Source of the DNA: JANQMX01 sp965247175
Lineage (GTDB): Bacteria; Pseudomonadota; Alphaproteobacteria; Kiloniellales; DSM-21159
Direction: 5' to 3'
Assembly: GCA_965247175.1 (NCBI GenBank)
Contig: OZ252006.1
Coordinates: 806,001 to 870,000 of the forward strand
Length of the DNA stretch: 64,000 nucleotides
In this document: piece by piece, positions 49,908 to 57,980 of the stretch
How the letters are laid out: every line of letters begins with the position of its first letter
How positions within the stretch are numbered: the first letter of the stretch is position 1
Made by a program: the position numbers and the translations under genes
Notes under the pieces: model-generated
What the model was told of the DNA's origin: nothing
What the model saw: only the letters and a program-made list of their open reading frames with translations
Database searches by the model: none

Positions 49908-52643
49908 TTAGGTCATCAGATCGCCGTTGTCGTCTTCCTGATGCGGGTCGTCTTCGACGTAGACGATATCCAGCGCCAGGTAGGTCTCGTTGCTGGTTTG
50001 CCCGAAGGCGTAAGCATTGAGGTCAGACGCGGTGTTGAGCGGAATGGGCGACTCGCGGAACTCCGAGAAGACCAGATCGAAGCCCTGGGTCGCATCGCTG
50101 ACGTCCCGTACCTCGATGTCGTTCGGGTTCGAGAAGTCGACGGTGAGGCTGTTGTCGAGGATCTCGGCAACTTCCTCGGCCCGCTCGGCCGCGGTTTCGA
50201 ACGGCTTGTCGAAGGTCAGCTCCGGCGGCCACTCGCCCTCTGCCAGATCACGCTCCTCGAGACCGGTGATACGCTCTTCGGTCACGCGGAAGATGATGCG
50301 GTCGAGGTTGTCGATGCTGAACTGGAAGACGGTGTCGAGGTCGTCCAGCAAGGTCATGGTCTTGGTCGCCGCGTCGTAAGCCACGTCGATCCAGATCTCG
50401 TCCTCGCCGAAACCGCCCAGCAGCATGTCGTTGCCGGTGCCGCCGTCCAGGGTGTCGTCACCCAGGCCGCCGTTCAGCAAGTCGCTGCCTTCCTGACCGA
50501 AGATCAGGTCGTCACCCCGGTCGCCGAATAGCTGGTCGGCGTCGTCGCCGCCAATCAGCTTGTCGTTGCCGGACTTACCGTTGATCTCGTCAGAGCCTTC
50601 CTGACCGAAGACCGTGTCGTTACCGACACCGCCCTTGGCCACGTCCTCACCGGCGCCGGCGTCCATGGCATCGTCGCCGAAGCCACCGTCCATGACGTCG
50701 TTGCCGTCCTCGCCGAGCATGGTGTCGTCGCCGAACTGACCGTTCATGGTGTCGTTGCCGTCACCACCGAACATCAGGTCGCCGCCGTCCGCATCGTCGA
50801 GGTCTTCACCGCCGACGTTACCGTTCAGGACGTCGTCGCCGTCGCCGCCGAAGATGTCGTCAGAACCGGCACCGCCGTTGACTTCGTCATCGCCGTCGCC
50901 GCCGAACAGACCGCCGTCGGGCTGAACGACATACTGACCCGGGATGGGCTCGCCATGATCGTCGAGCGCCGGCATACCCATCTCACGCTCTTCAAGGGTG
51001 CGGCCGCGCGGAACCTCGACGAACCAGTCGCTGTCGAAGCCGTCCGGCTGCGGGTTGATGAGCTGCGAGTCGAAGGGATCGCCATCCGGGTTCCAGGCGT
51101 CGTCGCCCGCGTCACCATTGATGGTGTCGCGGCCGTTGCCGCCACGGATGATGTCGCGATCTTCGCCACCGGAAAGCAGGTCACGACCGTTCTGACCCTC
51201 GATGGAGTCGTTGCCGTCGCCACCCTCAGCAATGTCGTTACCGCCATTGCCGAAGATCTTGTCGTCACCTTCCTCACCGAGCAGCGTATCGGCACCGGCT
51301 TCGCCATCGGCGTCGCCGTCCATGTCGTTGCCGTCCGGCGAGTTGTTGTCACCGATCAGGGTGTCGCCGCCGATACCGCCTGCGATGAGGTCGTTACCGA
51401 AGTTACCCTGCAGACGGTCATCGCCCTGGTCGCCGCCGATGGTGTCGTCACCATTGCCGCCCCAGGCCGAGTCGTTGCCGTCGTCACCGGAGATCAGGTC
51501 GCGATCGTTGCCACCCTTCAGGATGTCATCGCCGGCGTTGCCGTCGATGTCGTCGGCACCGTCTTCACCTTCGACGGTGTCGGCACCGGCACCACCTGAG
51601 AGGTCGTCGGCGTCGTTGCCGCCGTAGATGAGGTCATCGTCGTCGCCGCCGTTGATCTCGTCCTTGCCGTCTTTACCTTCGAGGGTGTCGTTGCCTTCCA
51701 TGCCCTCGAGGTCGTCGTCGCCTTCGCCGCCGTCCATGTAGTCATCGCCGGCCATACCGAAGAGGGTATCGTCGCCGTCGTTGCCCCAGACTTCGTCGTC
51801 GTCGTCGCCGGCATCCACAACGTCCTGACCGTCGCCGCCGCGGATGTAATCCTCGCCGTCGCCGCCCTTGATGGAGTCGTTGCCGTCGTTGCCGTCGATG
51901 GTGTCGGCACCGTTCTGGCCCTTGAGGATGTCGTCACCGGAGTTGCCTTCGATGTCGTCATCCCCGGTGCCGCCCTCGACCAGGTCGTCGCCGGCGCCAG
52001 CCACGATGGTGTCATCGCCTTCCTCGCCGTCAACGGTATCGGCGCCCGAACCGGCGTCGATGTAGTCACCCCAGTTGGGGTTGTCGGGGTCGACGGAGCC
52101 GTCGTGGCCACCTTCGTCACCGGCAATGTGGTCGTCGCCGCCTTCACCGAAGATGCTGTCGGCACCGGCGCCACCGAAGATCTTGTCGGCACCGTCGTTG
52201 AGATCGTCGCCGTTGCCTTCGTCGCCGTAGATCAGGTCGTCGCCGCCGTCACCGAAGATGGTGTCGTTGCCGTCGCCGACGCCGCTGTCGCCGAAGATGG
52301 TGTCGTCGCCGTCGACGAAGACCTCGCCGGGGTTCTCAGCAGCCCGCTCGGCGTCGTCCGCATCGGTGTCGTCGCCATGCAGGAAGTCGTCACCGCCGCC
52401 GCCATTGATGCTGTCGGCGCCGAGACCACCCTGGATGCCATTCTGGCCGTCCTGGCCGAGAATGAGGTCGTCGCCGGCCTTACCGTAGTAGTTGGACGGC
52501 GTGTTCGGGTCGCCGAAGATGTCTTCCAGGATCGCGATGTCCCGGGCATCGGTGCCCTGCTCAAACGGGAACATGTTGAAGGGCTCGATCTCCCAGAAAT
52601 TATCTGGGCACGTCAGATCGACCCAATCTTCGATAAGTGCCAT
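49908..52643 (-). CDS. RTX-type calcium-binding repeat protein
   Basis: 911 residues, about two thirds of it GGxGxDxUx nonapeptide repeats from residue 55 to 750, such as GGLGADSINGGGGDDFL and GNDTIFGDGGDDLIYG. Each forms a calcium-binding beta-roll turn. The N-terminal 50 residues have no signal peptide. The C-terminal about 150 residues are non-repetitive with an acidic end (EDDPHQEDDNGDLM), as expected for type I secretion. The protein is very acidic. No hlyB, hlyD or tolC genes occur nearby. No toxin, protease or lipase domain is visible, so an S-layer-like or adhesin role is possible. An intrinsic terminator follows. Confidence 0.88.
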   Translation of the reverse strand: MALIEDWVDLTCPDNFWEIEPFNMFPFEQGTDARDIAILEDIFGDPNTPSNYYGKAGDDLILGQDGQNGIQGGLGADSINGGGGDDFLHGDDTDADDAERAAENPGEVFVDGDDTIFGDSGVGDGNDTIFGDGGDDLIYGDEGNGDDLNDGADKIFGGAGADSIFGEGGDDHIAGDEGGHDGSVDPDNPNWGDYIDAGSGADTVDGEEGDDTIVAGAGDDLVEGGTGDDDIEGNSGDDILKGQNGADTIDGNDGNDSIKGGDGEDYIRGGDGQDVVDAGDDDDEVWGNDGDDTLFGMAGDDYMDGGEGDDDLEGMEGNDTLEGKDGKDEINGGDDDDLIYGGNDADDLSGGAGADTVEGEDGADDIDGNAGDDILKGGNDRDLISGDDGNDSAWGGNGDDTIGGDQGDDRLQGNFGNDLIAGGIGGDTLIGDNNSPDGNDMDGDADGEAGADTLLGEEGDDKIFGNGGNDIAEGGDGNDSIEGQNGRDLLSGGEDRDIIRGGNGRDTINGDAGDDAWNPDGDPFDSQLINPQPDGFDSDWFVEVPRGRTLEEREMGMPALDDHGEPIPGQYVVQPDGGLFGGDGDDEVNGGAGSDDIFGGDGDDVLNGNVGGEDLDDADGGDLMFGGDGNDTMNGQFGDDTMLGEDGNDVMDGGFGDDAMDAGAGEDVAKGGVGNDTVFGQEGSDEINGKSGNDKLIGGDDADQLFGDRGDDLIFGQEGSDLLNGGLGDDTLDGGTGNDMLLGGFGEDEIWIDVAYDAATKTMTLLDDLDTVFQFSIDNLDRIIFRVTEERITGLEERDLAEGEWPPELTFDKPFETAAERAEEVAEILDNSLTVDFSNPNDIEVRDVSDATQGFDLVFSEFRESPIPLNTASDLNAYAFGQTSNETYLALDIVYVEDDPHQEDDNGDLMT

Positions 52644-52889
52644 TTCATCCTCCGTTAGACTGTCGAGTGACCGTACAAAGGGTTGTCGACATCGTTACCA
52701 ACAGACGGAGTGGCCGGATCGAGATCGTGCGTTGACGCCAAGTTCCAAGCTCTCCCCAGAAGTCGTACCCGTCACTAGGGCAGACATACCCCAAGACATC
52801 CCCTTGTCCGTCTTACCCTAGGAATCGCCCACTTCTGGGTCTGCCCCCATTTGGGGGTATTCGACGCAATTAATTCGGATTTTTTTCAA

Positions 52890-52934
52890 ATGGTTAACAA
52901 GCTACATCGGGTGTTCGGCCGAATACATGGTTAA
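52890..52934. promoter_or_regulatory. Two ATGGTTAAC repeats resembling CtrA half sites
   Basis: The nine-base word ATGGTTAAC occurs at 52890-52898 and 52927-52935. Its complement contains TTAACCAT, which resembles the short half-site variant reported for CtrA. Both sites are upstream of the RTX gene, about 250-290 bases from its start. Chance occurrence is possible for an eight-base word. Confidence 0.35.
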
Positions 52935-53011
52935 CGCGATCGAAATCATGATTTTTACTGCGGTGCAAGACGCGCTGACTGCGGCCGAGCGGCCGGGGCA
53001 AGCCAAAGAAA

Positions 53012-53036
53012 AAGGCGCCGCGGAATGCGGCGCCTT
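53012..53036 (-). terminator. Intrinsic terminator for ctrA
   Basis: Perfect 10-bp stem AAGGCGCCGC (53012-53021) and GCGGCGCCTT (53027-53036), loop GGAAT. On the minus strand it is followed by TTTCTTTGG. It lies 28 bases beyond the ctrA stop codon. Confidence 0.82.
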
Positions 53037-53063
53037 CGGAGGCTTGGCCGTAAAGGGAGGGGC

Positions 53064-53780
53064 TTACCCGGCGGCAGCCGTCATCGGCATGTCCGTGGTT
53101 TCCTCCACCGGGTCGCGCAGGACGTAACCACGGCCCCAGACGGTCTCGATGTAGCTTTGGCCACCGGTTGCCGAAGCAAGCTTCTTGCGCAGCTTGCAGA
53201 CGAAGACGTCGATGATCTTCAGCTCGGGCTCGTCAATGCCGCCGTAGAGATGGTTGAGGAACATCTCCTTGGTCAGGGTCGTGCCCTTGCGCAGGGAGAG
53301 CAGCTCAAGAATGCCGTATTCCTTGCCGGTCAGATGGATTGGCTGTGAGTCGACCTCTACCGTGCGGGCATCGAGGTTGACCGTCAGCTTGCCGGTGCGA
53401 ATGACCGAGTCCGAATGGCCCTTGGAGCGCCGCACGATGGCCTGAATACGGGCGATCAGCTCGCGCTTGTCGAAGGGCTTGGTCAGATAGTCGTCGGCGC
53501 CGAAGCCGAGGCCTTTGATCTTCTCATCCAGCCCGGTGAGGCCGGAAAGAATGAGGATAGGGGTCTTGACCCGAGCGGCGCGCAGGCGGCGCAGCACCTC
53601 GTAGCCGTCGATGTCCGGAAGCATCAGATCGAGAACGATAATGTCGTAATCGTAGAGCTTGCCGATCTCGAGGCCGTCTTCACCCATATCGGTGGTATCG
53701 CAGATATAGCTCTCAGACCGCAGCATCATCTCGATGCTTTGAGCCGTGGCGGCATCGTCTTCAACAAGCAGAACGCGCAT
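53064..53780 (-). CDS. ctrA: Cell-cycle response regulator CtrA
   Basis: 238 residues. Receiver domain with acidic E7-D8-D9 (VEDDA), phosphoacceptor D51 (VLDLMLPDIDGYE) and K101 (YLTKPFDKREL). The OmpR-type winged helix follows with HLTGKEYGILELLSLRKGTTLTKE and IDVFVCKLRKKL ... YIETVWGRGYVL. This is the alphaproteobacterial CtrA signature. The C-terminus is TAAAG rather than the exact terminal Ala-Ala that forms the ClpXP degron in Caulobacter. In other alphaproteobacteria CtrA controls flagellar genes, consistent with its position next to fliI. Divergent from fliI by 176 bases. Confidence 0.94.
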   Translation of the reverse strand: MRVLLVEDDAATAQSIEMMLRSESYICDTTDMGEDGLEIGKLYDYDIIVLDLMLPDIDGYEVLRRLRAARVKTPILILSGLTGLDEKIKGLGFGADDYLTKPFDKRELIARIQAIVRRSKGHSDSVIRTGKLTVNLDARTVEVDSQPIHLTGKEYGILELLSLRKGTTLTKEMFLNHLYGGIDEPELKIIDVFVCKLRKKLASATGGQSYIETVWGRGYVLRDPVEETTDMPMTAAAG

Positions 53781-53818
53781 GGCGGAGTCCCCTGGCCAGA
53801 AGTTTGTTCGTGTCGCTA

Positions 53819-53826
53819 TTAACCAT
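53819..53826 (+). promoter_or_regulatory. TTAACCAT CtrA-like half site upstream of ctrA
   Basis: Lies 39 bases upstream of the ctrA start codon, within the ctrA-fliI divergent promoter region. Matches the short CtrA half-site word and would fit autoregulation. Confidence 0.4.
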
Positions 53827-53879
53827 TTTCGTGCTCAGTCATTAAGAAAGGCTTACCGGATGGCCGCGACGGGGCAAGT

Positions 53880-53894
53880 TTTACCGTCAATTAA
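53880..53894. promoter_or_regulatory. Near-match to the CtrA box TTAA-N7-TTAA
   Basis: The sequence TTTA-CCGTCAA-TTAA has seven of eight fixed bases of the CtrA consensus with the right spacing. It lies about 63 bases upstream of the fliI start codon and about 100 bases from ctrA. A candidate site for CtrA control of fliIJ or of ctrA itself. Confidence 0.4.
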
Positions 53895-53956
53895 AGTGAT
53901 CGCGAGAGACTGCCGATCATTGTCGGCTTCAGTCTTGGCGGATGCGAGGAAGGTTA

Positions 53957-55315
53957 ATGGCGTCAGCGGTCGCCGGTGTTATCAAGGAAATTGAAGAGCT
54001 TGCGGAGTATCGCCGATACGGGCGCGTAAGTGGAATCCTCGGCATGACGGTCGAGGTCGCGGGCCTGCAAGAGGCGTTGTCGATCGGCGATTGGTGCCAT
54101 CTGGAAAGCCGCAGCGGTGCGCGAATCGTGGCCGAGGCGATTGGTTTCCGAGGCGGCAAGGCGCTGCTGCAGCCTTTCGGCGCGCTCGATGGCATCGGTC
54201 TCGGCAGCAAGGTCGAGATGGCGCGGGCGGAACCGGCAGTTCACCCTTCCCACGGCTGGCTTGGCCGCATTGTGAATGCCCTTGGCGAACCCCTTGATGG
54301 CAAAGGACCTTTGCCAAGGGGAACGGAGCGTTGTCGGCTCCGTCAGCCGGCCCCTCCGGCTCATGCCCGGCAACGGGTTGGTGAGAAGCTCGATCTTGGC
54401 GTGCGCGCCATCAACGCCTTCCTGACCTGCTGCCGCGGGCAACGCATGGGCATCTTCGCCGGCTCCGGCGTTGGCAAATCGGTGCTGCTCTCCATGCTGG
54501 CGCGCTACACCAGTGCGCAGGTCAACGTCGTGGGCCTGATCGGCGAGCGCGGGCGCGAGGTCCAGGAGTGGATTACCGACGAGCTCGGCCCGGAAGGGCT
54601 TGCTCGATCGGTGGTTGTCGTGGCCACCTCGGACGAGCCGCCGTTGATGCGCCGCCAGGCTGCGCTCTTGACCCTGACTCTGGCCGAGTATTTCCGTGAC
54701 CAGGGCGATGACGTGCTCTGTTTGATGGACTCCGTGACTCGCTACGCCATGGCCTTGCGTGAGATCGGCCTGTCGGCCGGCGAGCCGCCAGCGGCCAAGG
54801 GTTACACCCCCTCCGTCTTCTCGGAGCTGCCCAAGCTCCTGGAGCGGGCCGGGCCGGGCGTTCAAGGCAGCGGCACGGTCACCGGACTGTTCACGGTCTT
54901 GGTCGAAGGCGACGATCAGAACGAGCCGATTGCCGATGCGGTGCGTGGCATCCTGGACGGGCATATCGTGCTGGACCGCCGCATTGCCGAGCGCGGTCGC
55001 TACCCGGCCATCGATATCCTGAAGAGCGTCTCGCGAACCCTGCCGGGATGCAATGAGAACTGGCAAAACGCCCTTCTAGGGCGCGGCCGAGAGTTGCTTT
55101 CAACCTATGAGAACATGGCCGAGCTGATCCGCATCGGCGCCTATAAGACCGGGAGCGACGGCAAGGTGGATGAGGCCATTCACTACAATGTCGGGCTCGA
55201 GGCGTTTCTAAGCCAGGACAAGGCTGAGCGGGGCTCACTCACGGAAAGCTATGGGCAGCTCGCCACACTCCTCAACATGCCAAGCGGGGAGACACCCGAT
55301 GCTTCGGCGTCCTGA
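53957..55315 (+). CDS. fliI: Flagellar export ATPase FliI
   Basis: 452 residues from ATG 53957, with GAGGAAGG upstream; an ATG at 53942 overlaps that site. Walker A GIFAGSGVGKS (about 165-175), the conserved GERGREVQEW, Walker B DVLCLMDSVTRYA, and the PPAAKGYTPSVFSELPKLLERAG stretch all match F1-beta-like export ATPases. Energises export of rod, hook and filament subunits. It is followed by fliJ after 18 bases. Confidence 0.94.
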   Translation: MASAVAGVIKEIEELAEYRRYGRVSGILGMTVEVAGLQEALSIGDWCHLESRSGARIVAEAIGFRGGKALLQPFGALDGIGLGSKVEMARAEPAVHPSHGWLGRIVNALGEPLDGKGPLPRGTERCRLRQPAPPAHARQRVGEKLDLGVRAINAFLTCCRGQRMGIFAGSGVGKSVLLSMLARYTSAQVNVVGLIGERGREVQEWITDELGPEGLARSVVVVATSDEPPLMRRQAALLTLTLAEYFRDQGDDVLCLMDSVTRYAMALREIGLSAGEPPAAKGYTPSVFSELPKLLERAGPGVQGSGTVTGLFTVLVEGDDQNEPIADAVRGILDGHIVLDRRIAERGRYPAIDILKSVSRTLPGCNENWQNALLGRGRELLSTYENMAELIRIGAYKTGSDGKVDEAIHYNVGLEAFLSQDKAERGSLTESYGQLATLLNMPSGETPDASAS

Positions 55316-55333
55316 CTCTAAGCGGAGGCGGCC

Positions 55334-55768
55334 GTGAGCGCGCTTGCACGCCTGGTGCAGATCCACCGTTGGGACTTGGAGCAGCGGCGCAAGCGGCTGG
55401 CGGAGCTTGAGCAGCTTGCCGCCAAGACCCGCAGGCAGATCGCCGAGGTCGACGAGCAGATCGAGGAGGAGAAGGAGCACGCGGCGCGCTCGCCCGAGGG
55501 GTCGCGGCTCTTCGCCTCTTTCCTGAACGTCGCCCTGACCCGCCGCAAACGGGCAGAGGCGCGCTTGACGTCGCTGGACGCCGCCATGGCAAAGGCCCGC
55601 GCCGAAGTGCAGCAGTCTTTCGGAGAGCTGAAGAAGTTCGAGGTGGCGAGCGAGCTGCAGGAAGAACGCCGCGCCGAGGAAGACAAGCGCCGCCAGCAGA
55701 TCGAATTCGATGAGCTCGGCTTGACCGCGCACCGGCGGCGTGCCGGTGGTGAGGAGCCGCTTTCCTAG
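55334..55768 (+). CDS. fliJ: Flagellar export chaperone FliJ
   Basis: 144 residues from GTG 55334 (GGAGG upstream). Entirely helical coiled coil with heptads such as LEQRRKRLAELEQLAAKTRR and ALTRRKRAEARLTSLDAAMAK, the length and character of FliJ, the stalk-like partner of FliI. Directly follows fliI; convergent with the FliK-like gene. FliJ is poorly conserved, so identity relies largely on position. Confidence 0.85.
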   Translation: MSALARLVQIHRWDLEQRRKRLAELEQLAAKTRRQIAEVDEQIEEEKEHAARSPEGSRLFASFLNVALTRRKRAEARLTSLDAAMAKARAEVQQSFGELKKFEVASELQEERRAEEDKRRQQIEFDELGLTAHRRRAGGEEPLS

Positions 55769-55776
55769 CAGCCGCG

Positions 55777-57156
55777 TCAGGCGGTTGCCTGTACCGGCGT
55801 CGGTCGGCCACCGGGGAGGGGCATGCTCCGCCACTCGGGGCCGGCGTCGAAGAGGATTTGACCCTTCAGCCCCGCAGCCTCGACGGCACGCTCGTAGATC
55901 TGCCGCAAGTCCTGCTGCACCGGCGCGGCAAGGCTGTGCCGGCTGCGTACGGCGAGATCGAAGCGCTTGCCGTGGACCAGGCCGTCCATCTGGAACTGTC
56001 CGTAGCGGGACAGGTCAAGCTCGACGACAAAACGCGTCGTGTGACCGTCGTCTTCACTGCCGCCCGCATGCTCGTGTGCGTCTCGGCGGTAGAAGCGGAG
56101 CGCGTAGAGATGTTCGTCCTGCAGGAAGGGTGCCAGGCCAAGGCGCCATTCGCCGCGGTCGTCCGCAACTGTCTGCGCGGCAAGACGCTGCTCATCCTCG
56201 ACCTGACCGGCAAGTTCTCCGCGGCCTGCGCGCTGCAGCCCGGCGACCAACGCCGCGCTCTGCCAGGGCTGAGGATCGCCCGAGGCAAGACTGACCAGAA
56301 GGCGCAGAAGCGGCAAGTCGCGTGCCTTGCCGCCTGACGCTTGCGATGGATGAAGAGCCAACAGTTGGCGGCTTTCTGCCGACAGCATCTGCGCCGTCTC
56401 GTCGAGACTGCTCCAGGGTATGCCGGGCAGGAAGGCCGTTGTCGTGCGTGCTGCGTAGCTCGGCGCTTCCTTGCTCTGCGGTGTCAGCTGAACTGTGATC
56501 TGAAGCTGATCGCCGGGCCGAAGAGGAAGGGGAGCGGCTGTCTCAATGCGGCCAAGCGGGGTTTGCAACAGCGTGGTCTGGCCACCAGGCGCGCGCATCA
56601 CCTCTGCGGTCATGGTCTGCACGTCACCGCCCCGCAATGCGGAGACGCTGGGGTTGAGAACCGGTCCGGCGGGTGGGGCTGTCGCAACCACGCGCAGGGT
56701 GACGGCGAGCGCCTCGGCGCCGGCGTTCTGTGCTACGCCCGGCGTCGCAAGCAATCGCGCCGCAATGCCTTGCGAGCGGGTGACCGTGTCGGCGATGTCG
56801 AGATGGGGGTTGACCACAGCGCTTTGAACGGGGCGCTGCAGAATGTCGAGATGGGCGCGCAGCGAGGGGTTGTGGGTGAAGATCTTGAGCGCGAGCTGGC
56901 TGCCGTTTGGCAGCTGCAGCCGGTCGGTCAGGCTGGTGGCCTGCATCAGGCCGGCCGCCGTGCGCAGGAGCAACTGGCCGGACTTGCTGGTGTCGAGTAC
57001 CTCGGCGTGGATGACGTGACCCAGCGGGAAGCGAAGCACGGCCGGCGGCGGGTTGTCGATCTGGACCACCCGTGCGACATGGCCCGTCACTTGCGGGCGC
57101 AGGGCTTCGACGGCTTTGAGGACCTCGGCAACCTTCGGGGGGGCGACCTCGGCCAT
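55777..57156 (-). CDS. FliK-like flagellar hook-length control family protein
   Basis: 459 residues with AGAAGGAG upstream. The N-terminal half is Pro/Gln-rich with no clear domain (QIDNPPPAVLRF). The C-terminal about 80 residues (YGQFQMDGLVHGKRFDLAVRS ... VEAAGLKGQILF) resemble the FliK C-terminal domain that switches export specificity. Position at the end of the flhA-flhF-flhG run supports a flagellar role. It starts 26 bases after the flhG stop. A hypothetical flagellar protein of another family cannot be excluded. Confidence 0.62.
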   Translation of the reverse strand: MAEVAPPKVAEVLKAVEALRPQVTGHVARVVQIDNPPPAVLRFPLGHVIHAEVLDTSKSGQLLLRTAAGLMQATSLTDRLQLPNGSQLALKIFTHNPSLRAHLDILQRPVQSAVVNPHLDIADTVTRSQGIAARLLATPGVAQNAGAEALAVTLRVVATAPPAGPVLNPSVSALRGGDVQTMTAEVMRAPGGQTTLLQTPLGRIETAAPLPLRPGDQLQITVQLTPQSKEAPSYAARTTTAFLPGIPWSSLDETAQMLSAESRQLLALHPSQASGGKARDLPLLRLLVSLASGDPQPWQSAALVAGLQRAGRGELAGQVEDEQRLAAQTVADDRGEWRLGLAPFLQDEHLYALRFYRRDAHEHAGGSEDDGHTTRFVVELDLSRYGQFQMDGLVHGKRFDLAVRSRHSLAAPVQQDLRQIYERAVEAAGLKGQILFDAGPEWRSMPLPGGRPTPVQATA

Positions 57157-57182
57157 GGCTCGGACTCCTTCTTCCGGTCCTC

Positions 57183-57980
57183 CTATGCCTCCGGACCACG
57201 GGCCAGGAGGCGCTCGGCGATCTCCTCGATGTCGCGCGCCGCATCACAGTTGGGGAAGCGCGTCAAAAGCGGTGTTTGCGAGCGGATGGCCTCGCGCACA
57301 TGCGCATCGCGCCGCACAATGCCGGCCAAGCCCGGGCGGAACTTCAGGAAGGTCTCGCAGGCGCGCAGCAGTGTGCGATAGGTCATCTCGCCGTCGCGCC
57401 GGGAGGCCGCCATGTTGACGATGATGCGGAATTCCCCGGGAACCCCGGCTGCGTGACAGAGCTTCATCAGTGCGTAGGAGTCGGTGAGGGATGTCGGCTC
57501 GTCGCTGGTGACGATGAGCTTGAGCGGCGCGGCTTGGCTGAGCAGCTGGACGGAGCGTTCGATGCCCGCGCCGAGATCGAGCAGCATGGTTTCGTAGGAG
57601 GGAGCCATGTCCCGCAAGGCGTCGATCAGGCGATGGAGCTGGGCAGCGGAGAGGGACGAGAGCGCGCCCGAACCGGACTCGCCGGCCAGAATGTCGAAAC
57701 CGCCCTCGGTGTAGCGGCTGACCGCCTGTGCCATGCTATGCCGTTCGCTGAGAACGCCGGCCAGGTTCCGCTCAAGCGTGAGACCGAGCTGAATGTCGAT
57801 GTTGGCGAGGCCGAGGTCACCATCGAACAGCAGGCAGTTCCGGCCGCGCTTGGCTAGGGCGTGGCAGAGCGCAATAGCCAGGCAGGTCTTGCCGACGCCG
57901 CCTTTTCCCGACGCGATGGCGATCGCGTTCTCGATGGCGGGAGGTTTGACCGCTTGGGTCGCCTTGGGCTGCGGAGTCAT
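57183..57980 (-). CDS. flhG: FlhG/MinD-like flagellar number regulator
   Basis: 265 residues. Deviant Walker A SGKGGVGKT (24-32) with the signature lysine, followed by LLFDGDLGLANID (A-prime) and MLLDLGAGIERSV (Walker B). MinD/ParA fold; the N-terminal 18 residues are a Pro/Lys-rich extension lacking the FlhF-stimulating motif in obvious form. Controls flagellar number or placement with FlhF. Overlaps the end of flhF by four bases. Confidence 0.88.
   Translation of the reverse strand: MTPQPKATQAVKPPAIENAIAIASGKGGVGKTCLAIALCHALAKRGRNCLLFDGDLGLANIDIQLGLTLERNLAGVLSERHSMAQAVSRYTEGGFDILAGESGSGALSSLSAAQLHRLIDALRDMAPSYETMLLDLGAGIERSVQLLSQAAPLKLIVTSDEPTSLTDSYALMKLCHAAGVPGEFRIIVNMAASRRDGEMTYRTLLRACETFLKFRPGLAGIVRRDAHVREAIRSQTPLLTRFPNCDAARDIEEIAERLLARGPEA

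Larger units (their letters stand above)
52644..53063. other. Intergenic region between RTX and ctrA genes
   Basis: 420 bases. It contains the ctrA terminator at 53012-53036, an AT-rich patch at 52870-52900, two ATGGTTAA half sites (52890-52897 and 52927-52934), and presumably the RTX promoter closer to 52643. No convincing protein-coding frame was seen. Confidence 0.6.

Noticed and set aside
50000..52500. Regularly spaced short DNA repeats suggestive of a CRISPR array
   Set aside because: They are the coding repeats of the RTX gene: spacing follows nine-residue units and there are no unique spacers.
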